Assembly (NCBI GenBank): GCA_047638695.1
Contig: JBLINY010000113.1
Span: 1 to 14,256, forward strand
Direction of reading: 5' to 3'
DNA length: 14,256 nt
DNA from: JAHECQ01 sp047638695
GTDB taxonomy: Bacteria; Actinomycetota; Acidimicrobiia; Acidimicrobiales; SZUA-35
Positions 6,728 to 14,216 of the stretch are shown here, piece by piece. Each line of letters starts with the position of its first letter. Position 1 is the stretch's first letter. Below the pieces are notes generated by a model. It was given only the letters and a program-made list of their open reading frames with translations, did no database searches and had not been told where the DNA came from. The translations under genes and the position numbers were made by a program.

Positions 6728-7612
6728 ATGCCGGAGATGCCCGAGATACAGGCACACGCCGAACGTATGACAATCGCACTCGTGGGTGCTCGTCTAAAGA
6801 ACTTCCAGCTGCTCAACTTCGCAGGCCTCAAGACCTTTAGCCCCGCAGCAGACGAAGCCAAGGGTGCCACGGTGGTCAATGTGACCCGACGAGCCAAGTA
6901 CTTGCTCATCAACTTCGACAACGACCAGAGCCATGCGATTCATTTAATGCAGGGTGGTCGGCTTCGACCCGACCAGAAGCAGTCAAAGAAGCCACGCAAT
7001 GGCATCGCTCGCTGGGTGTTCGAGGACCTTCCTGATGGTGACGGTCCTAGCACCGGCGTCGAGGCCTGGTTGCTCACCGAAGCCGGCACCGAGCGAAAGG
7101 CCGGTATCTGGGCTGTAGCCGGCGAACCAGTTGGTCAGGATCCCCTGAGCGGCCTGGGGCCAGAGGCCGATCAGATCGACCGCGACCAGCTGGCCGACTT
7201 GCTCCGTCAGCACTCACGCCGGCTACATGGTCTCTTGCGCACGCAGTCGGTCCTTGCCGGTCTTGGTCGCCTGCTCACTAACGAGGTCCTCTACGAAGCC
7301 GCCCTTTCGCCCTTTGTCAACGCGGCAAAACTCACCGACACCGAGATCGATCGCCTCCATGCCGCCATCGAGATCGTCGTCGGCGCCGCCATCGAACACG
7401 AACGGTCCCTCGACGACATCGGCAAGAGCGCCGACCGGCCGTCAAAGGTGCATAATCGCTCCGGCGAGCCCTGTCTCGGGGTTAAGGGCAAGAAGTGCGA
7501 TGACACCGTGCACACCGTCGAGTACCGAAAATACACCGTCGTCTATTGCCCAACCCGCCAAACGGGCGGCAAGAAGCTCGCCGACAATACGACCAGCAAG
7601 TTTTTAAAGTAG
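6728..7612 (+). CDS. Fpg/Nei-family DNA glycosylase/AP lyase
   Basis: The 294-residue protein begins MPEMPEIQAH, matching the family start MPELPEVE. After Met removal, Pro is the N-terminal nucleophile and Glu3 the catalytic acid, so ATG at 6728 is the real start although the frame is open further upstream. Lys57 in RRAKYLLINF matches the conserved catalytic Lys of Fpg. The helix-two-turn-helix region is at about 173-195 (SVLAGLGRLLTNEVLYEAALSP). These proteins remove oxidised bases and nick the abasic site. The C-terminal zinc finger is abnormal: C249, C257 and C274 are present, but the fourth position in CPTRQT is Arg277. The C257-x16-C274 spacing is canonical. Substrate preference (oxidised purines or pyrimidines) cannot be told from sequence. 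It may be read from its own promoter, since a TANNNT box lies 7 nt before the ATG. Confidence 0.88.
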   Translation: MPEMPEIQAHAERMTIALVGARLKNFQLLNFAGLKTFSPAADEAKGATVVNVTRRAKYLLINFDNDQSHAIHLMQGGRLRPDQKQSKKPRNGIARWVFEDLPDGDGPSTGVEAWLLTEAGTERKAGIWAVAGEPVGQDPLSGLGPEADQIDRDQLADLLRQHSRRLHGLLRTQSVLAGLGRLLTNEVLYEAALSPFVNAAKLTDTEIDRLHAAIEIVVGAAIEHERSLDDIGKSADRPSKVHNRSGEPCLGVKGKKCDDTVHTVEYRKYTVVYCPTRQTGGKKLADNTTSKFLK

Positions 7613-7664
7613 CCCGGCCTTCAGATAGCCGAGCCGTGAGATAAACGGGCCTCGGACCCGGGCT
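7611..7664. terminator. Weak candidate bidirectional terminator between convergent Fpg-family and mdh genes
   Basis: The 68-nt gap between these convergent genes holds nested complementarity. AGCCCGG (7611-7617) pairs with CCGGGCT (7658-7664). Inside it, CCGAGCCGT (7629-7637) pairs with ACGG (7645-7648) and CTCGG (7651-7655), with a 2-nt bulge. No clear T-run follows on either strand, so this is a tentative call based on position and structure. Confidence 0.3.
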
Positions 7665-7680
7665 GCCTGAGGCGGGACAA

Positions 7681-8673
7681 CTAGAGGAGGCCGAGACCGT
7701 TCACGGTGTCGCGTTCCTCGACCAGCTCGTTCCAGCTTGCTTCGATACGAGACTGGCTGAAGTCGTTGACATCGAGGCCCTGAACAATGGCGAACTCGCC
7801 GCCGGCCTTGGTCGTGGTTGGGAACGAGGTGACGATGCCTTCGGGGGCTCCGTAGGAACCATCGGAGTAGATCGACATCGAGGCCCAGTCGCCATCGTCG
7901 GTACCCATCACCCAGTCGTGCATGTGGTCGATGGCAGCGTTCGCAGCTGATGCTGCGGAGGACAGGCCTCGTGCCTTGATGATCGCCGCACCGCGTTGAC
8001 CGACCGTTGGGATGAAGTCGTTCTCGAGCCATGCCTGATCATTGACGAGCTCCGCCGCGTTCTGGCCGTTCACCTCGCAGTTGAAGAGGTCGGGGTATTG
8101 CGTGCTCGAGTGGTTACCCCAGATCGTCATCTTTTTGATGTCGTTGACTGTCGCGTTGGTCTTGGCCGCCAGTTGTGTCAGCGCCCGGTTGTGGTCGAGA
8201 CGGGTCATGGCCTGGATTTGGCGAGGATCGATGTCGGGCGCGTTCGACAACGTGATGAGGGCATTGGTGTTTGCCGGGTTCCCGACGACCAACACCTTGA
8301 TGTCCTTGTTAGCACTGGCGTTGACGGCCTTGCCCTGCGGCCCGAAGATGCCACCGTTGGCCTCGAGCAAATCGGCCCGCTCCATACCGTCTTTACGCGG
8401 CATAGCACCGACGAGGAGGGCATAGTCAGCGTCACCGAAGGCCACATTGGCATCGTCGGTCTTCACCATGCCGGCAAGCAGTGGGAAGGCGCAGTCGTCG
8501 AGCTCCATGGCAACGCCCTCAAGCGCACCGAGAGCAGGCGTGATCTCGAGCATCTGCAAAATCACCGGCTGGTCCGCTCCCAACATCTCTCCCGAAGCGA
8601 TGCGGAACAACAGGCTGTAGCCAATTTGTCCGGCAGCTCCAGTGACAGTGACTCGAACGGGGGCGTTGCTCAC
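7681..8673 (-). CDS. mdh: Malate dehydrogenase
   Basis: The 330-residue enzyme interconverts malate and oxaloacetate with NAD(H) in the TCA cycle, in the cytosol. Visible features: Rossmann motif TGAAGQIG at 11-18, substrate arginines in MPRKDGMER (R93, R99), GNPANTN at 131-137, the catalytic Asp/His pair D160 (TRLDHNRA) and H188 (IWGNHSSTQYPD). Length and motifs match the longer, cytosolic-type bacterial malate dehydrogenases rather than the LDH-like short type. The start is GTG at 8673, backed by an excellent AAGGAG 5 nt upstream; the stop is TAG. It lies in the same strand block as sucCD but is separated from them by purH and two lipoprotein genes, so a shared transcript is unlikely. Confidence 0.97.
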   Translation of the reverse strand: MSNAPVRVTVTGAAGQIGYSLLFRIASGEMLGADQPVILQMLEITPALGALEGVAMELDDCAFPLLAGMVKTDDANVAFGDADYALLVGAMPRKDGMERADLLEANGGIFGPQGKAVNASANKDIKVLVVGNPANTNALITLSNAPDIDPRQIQAMTRLDHNRALTQLAAKTNATVNDIKKMTIWGNHSSTQYPDLFNCEVNGQNAAELVNDQAWLENDFIPTVGQRGAAIIKARGLSSAASAANAAIDHMHDWVMGTDDGDWASMSIYSDGSYGAPEGIVTSFPTTTKAGGEFAIVQGLDVNDFSQSRIEASWNELVEERDTVNGLGLL

Positions 8674-8911
8674 AAATACTCCTTGTTTCTTGTTGCAGTG
8701 TCTTATTACGGCGTCTTAATGCGTCGTTGCGACCGATCGCACTGTATCTGCAGCCAGGGTCGAGCTGGGTAGAAACTGCCTGGCATCGCCCGAAAACGTC
8801 GGCTGCTCCACCTCGCCCCGCGACCGCAGCCCACCAATTTGGGAGGATCGTGATCTGGGAGGCGGCGTGGAGCAGCGTCAGAGAGTTCTTAGAACAAACC
8901 AGAGGACTCGA
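8674..8911 (-). promoter_or_regulatory. 238-bp upstream region of mdh
   Basis: No gene is evident here. Next to mdh is its ribosome binding site AAGGAG (plus coordinates 8679-8684). Two imperfect 13-bp direct copies lie at 8700-8712 (GTCTTATTACGGC) and 8713-8725 (GTCTTAATGCGTC), matching at 10 of 13 positions, about 27-52 bp before the start. They may overlap the promoter, but I cannot place -35 and -10 boxes with confidence. A perfect short palindrome GTTCTTAGAAC is at 8885-8895, close to the end of the lipoprotein gene. Confidence 0.3.
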
Positions 8912-9211
8912 TCAGCCGCCGGTGAGACAGTCGGTAGCGATCTCGAGCATGATCTGCTCTTCTTCTTCGGTGGGATTGCCACGATCGTCGAGGCGATCAA
9001 CACCAATCTTCTCTTCCATGCCATCCACGATGCAGGTGGAGGTCTCGCGATCGATACCGCTCTCTTCCATTAGATCGGTGATGGTTTCTTCGCGGTCGTA
9101 ACTACCACCACACGCCGACAAGCCAAAGAACGAGACGGCGAGTAGTCCGGCCGCAAGCCGAGTCCGAGTCTGCTTCGTGGGCGCAACGTCTTTCATCATT
9201 TTGCCTTTCAT
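8912..9211 (-). CDS. Small secreted lipoprotein of unknown function
   Basis: This is a 99-residue protein. A basic N-terminus (MKGKMMKDVAPTKQTRTR) is followed by a hydrophobic stretch and the lipobox LSAC, with Cys34 as the predicted lipidated residue, so the mature part is about 66 residues and lies outside the membrane. The mature part is very acidic and holds two more cysteines (C60 in TSTCIVDGMEEKIG, C95 in ATDCLTGG) that could form a disulfide. The start is ATG at 9211, with GGAGGG 4 nt upstream; earlier in-frame starts at 9238 and 9223 are less well supported. It lies between purH and mdh on the same strand. I do not recognise a named family. Confidence 0.8.
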   Translation of the reverse strand: MKGKMMKDVAPTKQTRTRLAAGLLAVSFFGLSACGGSYDREETITDLMEESGIDRETSTCIVDGMEEKIGVDRLDDRGNPTEEEEQIMLEIATDCLTGG

Positions 9212-9336
9212 GGGTCCCTCCATAGGCGAGCTGGGCATCCGGCCACAGACTCAATGCGTAGGAATCTATAGGATCGGCCCGCTTTGTGGCGGATTGAGCA
9301 ATTGGCCCGGACGAAGGAGATCGTGGGGATTGTCGA

Positions 9337-9371
9337 GCCATCCGCCATCCGCCATCCACCCTCCGCCATCC
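9337..9371. repeat. Tandem 7-bp repeat just after purH
   Basis: Five consecutive heptamers occupy 35 bp: GCCATCC at 9337, 9344 and 9351, a diverged ACCCTCC at 9358, and GCCATCC again at 9365. Read on the minus strand the unit is GGATGGC. The array ends 2 bp before the purH stop codon (TAG, plus coordinates 9374-9376), so it lies in the 3' untranslated part of purH, in the 162-bp gap before the small lipoprotein gene. The rest of that gap shows only a small CCGC/GCGG stem around 9280-9294 and no clear terminator. Confidence 0.8.
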
Positions 9372-9373
9372 GG

Positions 9374-10882
9374 CTAGTGCCGGAACTGGCGCTCGCCTGT
9401 GAACACCATGGCGACACCACGCTCATTGGCAGCAGCAATGGTTTTCTCGTCATTCACCGATCCGCCGGGTTGGACAACTACGGCAACACCAGCATCCGCT
9501 GCCGCCTCGACACCATCGGGGAATGGATAGAAGGCATCCGATGCGCAGGCCCCATCGGCGGCTCGGCCAGCGGCTTTGCTCGCTGCCAACATCCCTGATT
9601 CGACCCGGTTCTGTTGGCCCGCTCCGATTCCCCAGGCTGTTCCGTTCTTCACCAGCACAATGGCATTCGAGCTGACATAGCTGCATAGCTTCCATGCCAG
9701 TGCGGCATCGTCCATTTCGACCTGCGACGGTTGGCGGTCGGTGACGACATTCCAAGTATCTGGGCCGCTCGCGAAATGATGGTTCTGTTGCACCAAGAAA
9801 CCGTCGGAAAGCGGCCGCAGTGTCAGATCGGGGATCGAGGGAGGGGTCGCTTCGAGCAAGCGGGTGTTTTTCCGCTTGGCGATCAGACGGTCGATGACGC
9901 CCTCGTCAAAGCCTGGAGCAATGATCAGGTCGGCCTGCGCTGCCTCCTCAATAGCAGCCACCGTGGCTTCGTCAACTCGACGGTTCAGCGCGACGACGCC
10001 CCCGAACGCCGATCGAGGATCGCACTGGAAAGCCTGCTCGTAGGCGACGGCTAGATCGTCATGGACCGACACGCCGCACGGATTGGCGTGTTTGATGATG
10101 GCGACCGCCGGCTTGGAGCCGAGATCGTGCACCAACCGCCACGCTGCGTCAGCGTCGAAGAGATTCAGATAGCTGAGCGCCAGCCCGCTGTGCTGTTTGA
10201 CGTCGTCCCACCACGTCGACGTTCCCGTGACCCGGTAGCGGGCGCCCTGCTGATGCGGGTTCTCGCCATAGCGAAGGTCCTGCGCTCGTTCGAGAGCCAG
10301 ATGGATTGTCGAGGGCAGCGGATCGGTGTCGGCCAGTTCGTCATCGAACCACGTGACGATCGATGCGTCGTAGGCCGCAGTGTGAGCGAACGCTTTGCGA
10401 GCCAACTTCTTGCGCTGCGTTGCTGACGTTGATCCCGAGGCCCGGATCTCGGCAAGCACATCGTCGTAATCAGCCGGGTCGACAAGGACGGTGACGTATT
10501 CGTGGTTCTTTGCCGCGGCGCGAACCAGCGTTGGACCCCCGATATCGATGAGCTCGATCCCAGGGTCAGATCCGAACGGGTAGAGGTTGCCAACGACGAT
10601 GTCGATGAGGTCGATTCCGTAGGTCTCGAGATCGGTGAGGTGAGCGGGATCGCGACGGTCGGCCAAGATGCCGCCATGCACCTTGGGATGCAGGGTTACC
10701 ACCCGGTGTCCCAACATGGCGGGGAACCCGGTGAAATCGGCCACGTCCACCACGGGAATGTCGGCTTCGGCGATCACCTTGGCGGTGCCACCGGACGACA
10801 CCAGCTCGACCCCCGCTTCGTGCAGCGATCGAGCGAGGTCGACGATGCCGGTCTTGTCATAAACAGAAAGAAGTGCGCGCAC
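9374..10882 (-). CDS. purH: Bifunctional AICAR formyltransferase / IMP cyclohydrolase
   Basis: PurH makes the last two steps of IMP synthesis: formyl transfer from 10-formyl-THF to AICAR, then ring closure. From GTG at 10882 the protein has 502 residues. The N-terminal cyclohydrolase (MGS-like) domain begins RALLSVYDKTGI and has HPKVHGG at 65-71. The transformylase domain has RYGENPHQ at 204-211 and the conserved KHANPCG at 264-270, and ends with FTGERQFRH, a typical PurH C-terminus. The GTG at 10882 is chosen because homologues begin right at this point and a TANNNT box (TAGCTT, plus coordinates 10890-10895) lies 7 nt upstream. An earlier GTG at 10918 would add 12 residues (VNLCTAGASFGG) without a ribosome binding site. 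The stop is TAG. It is 93 nt downstream of the amidase gene. Confidence 0.95.
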   Translation of the reverse strand: MRALLSVYDKTGIVDLARSLHEAGVELVSSGGTAKVIAEADIPVVDVADFTGFPAMLGHRVVTLHPKVHGGILADRRDPAHLTDLETYGIDLIDIVVGNLYPFGSDPGIELIDIGGPTLVRAAAKNHEYVTVLVDPADYDDVLAEIRASGSTSATQRKKLARKAFAHTAAYDASIVTWFDDELADTDPLPSTIHLALERAQDLRYGENPHQQGARYRVTGTSTWWDDVKQHSGLALSYLNLFDADAAWRLVHDLGSKPAVAIIKHANPCGVSVHDDLAVAYEQAFQCDPRSAFGGVVALNRRVDEATVAAIEEAAQADLIIAPGFDEGVIDRLIAKRKNTRLLEATPPSIPDLTLRPLSDGFLVQQNHHFASGPDTWNVVTDRQPSQVEMDDAALAWKLCSYVSSNAIVLVKNGTAWGIGAGQQNRVESGMLAASKAAGRAADGACASDAFYPFPDGVEAAADAGVAVVVQPGGSVNDEKTIAAANERGVAMVFTGERQFRH

Positions 10883-10889
10883 CCCGCCG

Positions 10890-10895
10890 AAGCTA
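10890..10895 (-). promoter_or_regulatory. Candidate -10 box for purH
   Basis: TAGCTT on the minus strand ends 7 nt before the GTG at 10882, an arrangement expected of a leaderless transcript. No Shine-Dalgarno sequence precedes this GTG beyond a weak GGCGGG. No clear -35 element is visible. If the GTG at 10918 were the start, this box would lie inside the coding region and mean nothing. Confidence 0.3.
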
Positions 10896-10975
10896 GCGCC
10901 GGCTGTACAGAGATTCACGATGCACCAAACGAGAAGCCCAGCGCCGAGAGCATCTACCCGGACTGATATCGCCGG

Positions 10976-12037
10976 CTACTCAAGCGGTGGGTCGTCGCAT
11001 CCGCCGCTGCCACCGGTGCCACCATCAGGCGTGAACCGCCTTGGCTCATCGACAAACCCGCTGCCGGGATCGTCGGTATCCAGCCAACGTTCCACTGCAT
11101 CGGCCAACGCGGTTGCCGCAACGTCGAGGTATTCGTCCGTTGCAAACAACTCGGCCTCCGATCGATTGGCCAGGTAGCCGAACTCGGCCAAAACAGCAGG
11201 CATATTGGGACGCCGGATCATGCCGTACGCGTCTTCGTCGTCGCGGTTGAGAACGGCAAGGGCTCCGGCATCACTAGCCGTAACCCACTCGACATCCTCG
11301 AACTGTTCCAATGCAGCCACGATCTCCTCGTACACAAGGCCGCCCAGTCGTCGGGATTCAGCTGACCCCGACTGGACGAAGACTTCGCTGCCCGGCCCCG
11401 CCGACGGATTTACCACCGGAGCGTTGTGGTGAATGGAAATCATCACGGCAACCTCCAGCTCGTTGGCGATGGCCGCCCGACTCGACAGGGGAATCCGATA
11501 GTCGGCCGATCGAGTGAGCACCACGCTTATCCCGCGATCGGTCAATACCCGAGCCGCCCGTCGGGCCAGCAACAGGTTGAGATCCTTCTCGACCAGTCCG
11601 TTCGGACCCTGAGCCCCACTCTCGCTGCCCCCATGTCCGGCATCGATCGCAACCTCGGCGCGGTAAATCGGTGTGCCCCAGACCAGGGTCACCTCATCAC
11701 CGCACGGCGTGAGGATTCGATAACCGTCGGCGCCTTCCTCGATCACCGGAACCACCACACCCGTCGGCGTAATGAGCGCCCGAGCTCGGTCGAGCGTGGT
11801 CTCTCGTTCAAACGCCGCCCGCCCGGTCAGGTCGGTCTCCGAGGGCGTCGGGTCCTCGGCAACAGGCAGCGTCGTTGGTGTGCTGGGGTTGGCCTGGGCA
11901 CTGCCCGCCTCGACCATCGTCGCTCGTGCGGCATCGTTCGTCGTTGCGGGAGCACCGGTCGAAGCATCATCGACGGTGCACGCCGCGACGACCAGGCCAA
12001 GAGCAACAAAACCGGGCAGTAAACGGGGGCGAACCAC
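10976..12037 (-). CDS. Lipoprotein N-acetylmuramoyl-L-alanine amidase (Amidase_3)
   Basis: This zinc amidase cleaves the bond between N-acetylmuramic acid and the stem peptide of peptidoglycan. From GTG at 12037 it has 353 residues. The signal peptide VRPRLLPGFVALGLVVAAC ends in a lipobox with Cys20, so it should be anchored outside the membrane. A Thr/Ala/Pro-rich linker and a small region follow (to about 125). The catalytic domain shows zinc ligands in DAGHGG (H135), the Glu of VEKDLNLL (E150) and SIHHN (H203), and the catalytic Glu in LAEFGYLANRSE (E285). The tail is Gly-rich (DGGTGGSGGCDDPP). The frame is open to a GTG at 12082, but that start would lie immediately after the sucCD terminator and would bury the signal peptide, so 12037 is preferred. 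No good ribosome binding site is seen at either start. The stop is TAG. Confidence 0.88.
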   Translation of the reverse strand: MVRPRLLPGFVALGLVVAACTVDDASTGAPATTNDAARATMVEAGSAQANPSTPTTLPVAEDPTPSETDLTGRAAFERETTLDRARALITPTGVVVPVIEEGADGYRILTPCGDEVTLVWGTPIYRAEVAIDAGHGGSESGAQGPNGLVEKDLNLLLARRAARVLTDRGISVVLTRSADYRIPLSSRAAIANELEVAVMISIHHNAPVVNPSAGPGSEVFVQSGSAESRRLGGLVYEEIVAALEQFEDVEWVTASDAGALAVLNRDDEDAYGMIRRPNMPAVLAEFGYLANRSEAELFATDEYLDVAATALADAVERWLDTDDPGSGFVDEPRRFTPDGGTGGSGGCDDPPLE

Positions 12038-12084
12038 AGCACCAGTGTGAACCAACAACAGCGCTTCGCCCGGACACCCCACCT

Positions 12085-12134
12085 CAAAACCCTGTGAGCC
12101 TCGAGCACCCCAAAGGGTGGTCGAGGCTCACAGG
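12085..12134 (-). terminator. Strong rho-independent terminator of sucCD
   Basis: A 44-nt hairpin at 12091-12134 has a perfect 14-bp outer stem (CCTGTGAGCCTCGA with its complement), one G-G mismatch, a 5-bp inner stem and a CAAA loop. On the minus strand it is followed at once by GTTTTG, the U-tract expected after sucD. On the plus strand no T-run follows. It starts 45 bp after the sucD stop and separates the TCA operon from the amidase gene. Confidence 0.9.
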
Positions 12135-12178
12135 TTGATCAATCGACAAGAACGACCGGCACAAGGCCGATCACTTGG

Positions 12179-13063
12179 CTAAAGGGCAGCGACAATCTCC
12201 GCCATCAGCTCGCCGGCTTCGGTCGGGTTGTTGCCAACCTTCACCCCGGCGTCGGTGAGTGCTTCGGTCTTGGCCGCAGCCGTGCCCTTGCCCCCCGACA
12301 CGATGGCGCCAGCGTGGCCCATCTTCTTTCCGGGAGGGGCCGTGACACCAGCGACGTAGCTGGAGATCGGCTTGGTGACGTTGGCCTTGATGTACTCGGC
12401 GGCTTCTTCCTCGGCCGAACCACCAATCTCGCCAATCATCATGATGGCAAGCGTGTCGGGGTCGGCTTCGAAGGCCTCGAGGCAATCGATGAAGCTTGTG
12501 CCAGGGACTGGGTCGCCACCGATGCCAACGCATGTCGTGACACCAATGTCCTTCTGTTGCAGCTCGTACAGCGCCTGGTAGGTAAGGGTTCCGGATCGGC
12601 TCACGATGCCAACTGGGCCGCCCGACTTGGCGATGTGGCCAGCCGTGATGCCAACGTTTGCCTTTCCGGGGCTGATCAGACCGGGACAGTTCGGCCCGAG
12701 CAAACGAGTATTCGGATAATCCCGCTTCAGCTTGTTGAAGAAATAGGCCTCATCCTGGGCCGGAACACCTTCGGTGATGACAACGACCAGCTCGATACCG
12801 GCCTCAGCCGCCTCCAGTACCGCTGACTGGACGCCAGGAGCGGGCACGAAGATGCAGCTGACATTGGCGCCGGTCTCGGCCCGCGCTTCGGATGCATTGG
12901 CGAAGATCGGGATGCCTTCAACATCGGTACCCGCCTTCTTGGGGTGGGTTCCACCGACGACATTGGTGCCGTACGACTGATTCAAGAGGCCGTAGTACCG
13001 GCCAGTCGAGCCGGTGAGACCCTGGTAGATGACCTTGCTGTTTTCGTCGAGAAAGATGCTCAT
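12179..13063 (-). CDS. sucD: Succinyl-CoA synthetase (ADP- or GDP-forming) alpha subunit
   Basis: The 294-residue alpha subunit of succinate-CoA ligase carries the CoA-binding domain and the phosphohistidine of the TCA step that converts succinyl-CoA to succinate with substrate-level phosphorylation. It starts SIFLDENSKVIYQGLTGSTG, with the CoA-binding Rossmann region at the N-terminus. LLGPNCPGLISPGK lies at 121-134, GIVSRSGTLTYQ at 152-163 and the active-site His250 in KMGHAGAIVSGGKGTA. ATG at 13063 is preceded by TAAGGAACC, and the gap to the sucC stop is only 10 nt, so the two are co-transcribed. It ends with TAG and is followed by a strong terminator. Confidence 0.97.
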   Translation of the reverse strand: MSIFLDENSKVIYQGLTGSTGRYYGLLNQSYGTNVVGGTHPKKAGTDVEGIPIFANASEARAETGANVSCIFVPAPGVQSAVLEAAEAGIELVVVITEGVPAQDEAYFFNKLKRDYPNTRLLGPNCPGLISPGKANVGITAGHIAKSGGPVGIVSRSGTLTYQALYELQQKDIGVTTCVGIGGDPVPGTSFIDCLEAFEADPDTLAIMMIGEIGGSAEEEAAEYIKANVTKPISSYVAGVTAPPGKKMGHAGAIVSGGKGTAAAKTEALTDAGVKVGNNPTEAGELMAEIVAAL

Positions 13064-13073
13064 GGTTCCTTAC

Positions 13074-14216
13074 TCAGCCTTTCGCCAGGCTGACGGCCTT
13101 TTCGGCCGCGTCAAGCATGGTTGGTTCCATCATCAACATGTCGCTGAGGTGCGGCTCGAGAATGGCCCGGCCCTCCTCGGCATTGGTGCCATCGAGGCGA
13201 ATGATCATGGGCGAGTCAAGCTTGACCCGACCCATGGCTTCGATGATTCCGTTGGCAACCTCTTCACCGCGGGTGATACCGCCAAAGATATTGATGAAGA
13301 TGGCCCGCACATTGGAGTCGTTGTTGATGACCTCAAGCGCTCCCGCCATCACGTCGGCATTTGCGCCGCCACCGATGTCGAGGAAGTTCGCCGGCTTGCC
13401 GCCGACCTGGTTGATCACGTCGAGGGTGCTCATTGCCAAGCCGGCGCCGTTGGCGATAACGCCAACCGAACCATCAAGGCCGACATACTGCAGGCCCTTT
13501 GCGTGAGCCGCTTCCTCGCGCTCGTCTCGGGGCTGTGTTGCGTCGTACTGCTCGTACTCAGGGTGCTCGTACACCGCGTTGGAATCGAGGCTGACTTTGG
13601 CGTCGAGAGCGTGAACTTCGCCCGTCGGCTTAAGGATCAGGGGGTTGATCTCGCAGAGATCAGCATCACCCTCGACATAGGCGGTGTACAGCTTCAACAG
13701 AATGTCGACCGCACCAGCGTTGGCATCGGGATTGAGATTGGCCGCCGTCACCCAAGCAGCGCACGCCTCTTCGGTGAGGCCGTCGACCGGGTCGATCCAA
13801 ATCTTGGCGATGGCGTCAGGGTTGTCCTCGGCCACGGTCTCGATCTCGACACCACCCTCGGCGCTGAGCATGCCAAGATGCTTCTTGGCTGAGCGGTCGA
13901 GCGTGAAGCTGGCGTAGTACTCCTCGGCGATGTCCGAGGCAGTCTCGATCCAGATGATCTTGACGATGTGACCCTTGATGTCGAGGCCGAGAATGTTCCT
14001 GGCGTGCTCGCGGCACTCGTCGGCGTTAGCAGCCAACTTCACACCGCCCGCTTTGCCTCGGCCACCTACGTGGACTTGCGCCTTCACAACAACCGGATAG
14101 CCGACGCGTTCAGCTATCTCCAACGCCTCTTCGACGTTGTCGGTTGCTGCGCCATCGGACACCGGAATGCCGTAGGACGAGAAGAATTGTTTGCCTTGAT
14201 ACTCGAGAAGATCCAC
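13074..14216 (-). CDS. sucC: Succinyl-CoA synthetase beta subunit
   Basis: The 380-residue beta subunit has the ATP-grasp fold that binds the nucleotide and, with the alpha subunit, succinate and phosphate. It starts MDLLEYQGKQFFSSYGIP. The ATP-grasp part holds YPVVVKAQVHVGGRGKAGGV (about 40-59) and CEINPL near 195; the ligase domain holds FLDIGGGANADVM and FINIFGGITRGEEVANGI. The chosen start is GTG at 14216, with GGAGG 9 nt upstream; the gene is complete within the window. Length is close to the usual 385-390 residues. It is the first gene of the sucCD operon; its promoter must lie mostly beyond the right edge. Nucleotide preference (ATP or GTP) cannot be decided from sequence here. Confidence 0.97.
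   Translation of the reverse strand: MDLLEYQGKQFFSSYGIPVSDGAATDNVEEALEIAERVGYPVVVKAQVHVGGRGKAGGVKLAANADECREHARNILGLDIKGHIVKIIWIETASDIAEEYYASFTLDRSAKKHLGMLSAEGGVEIETVAEDNPDAIAKIWIDPVDGLTEEACAAWVTAANLNPDANAGAVDILLKLYTAYVEGDADLCEINPLILKPTGEVHALDAKVSLDSNAVYEHPEYEQYDATQPRDEREEAAHAKGLQYVGLDGSVGVIANGAGLAMSTLDVINQVGGKPANFLDIGGGANADVMAGALEVINNDSNVRAIFINIFGGITRGEEVANGIIEAMGRVKLDSPMIIRLDGTNAEEGRAILEPHLSDMLMMEPTMLDAAEKAVSLAKG

Noticed and set aside
8885..8895. GTTCTTAGAAC palindrome as a LexA/SOS box
   Set aside because: The actinobacterial SOS box has the half-sites in the opposite order (GAAC then GTTC), and the site is at a gene end, not a promoter of a repair gene.
9208..9453. Minus-strand open frame reading MAEGGWRMADG through the heptamer array
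   Set aside because: It overlaps the purH 3' end in another frame, and its repetitive peptide is just a translation of the 7-bp repeat.
12038..12082. Amidase start at GTG 12082
   Set aside because: It begins 2 nt after the U-tract of the sucCD terminator and would put 15 residues before the signal peptide. GTG 12037 gives a normal lipoprotein signal.
13029..13892. Long plus-strand open frame antisense to sucC and sucD
   Set aside because: It is a shadow of the minus-strand coding sequence; sucC and sucD match their families along their full length.
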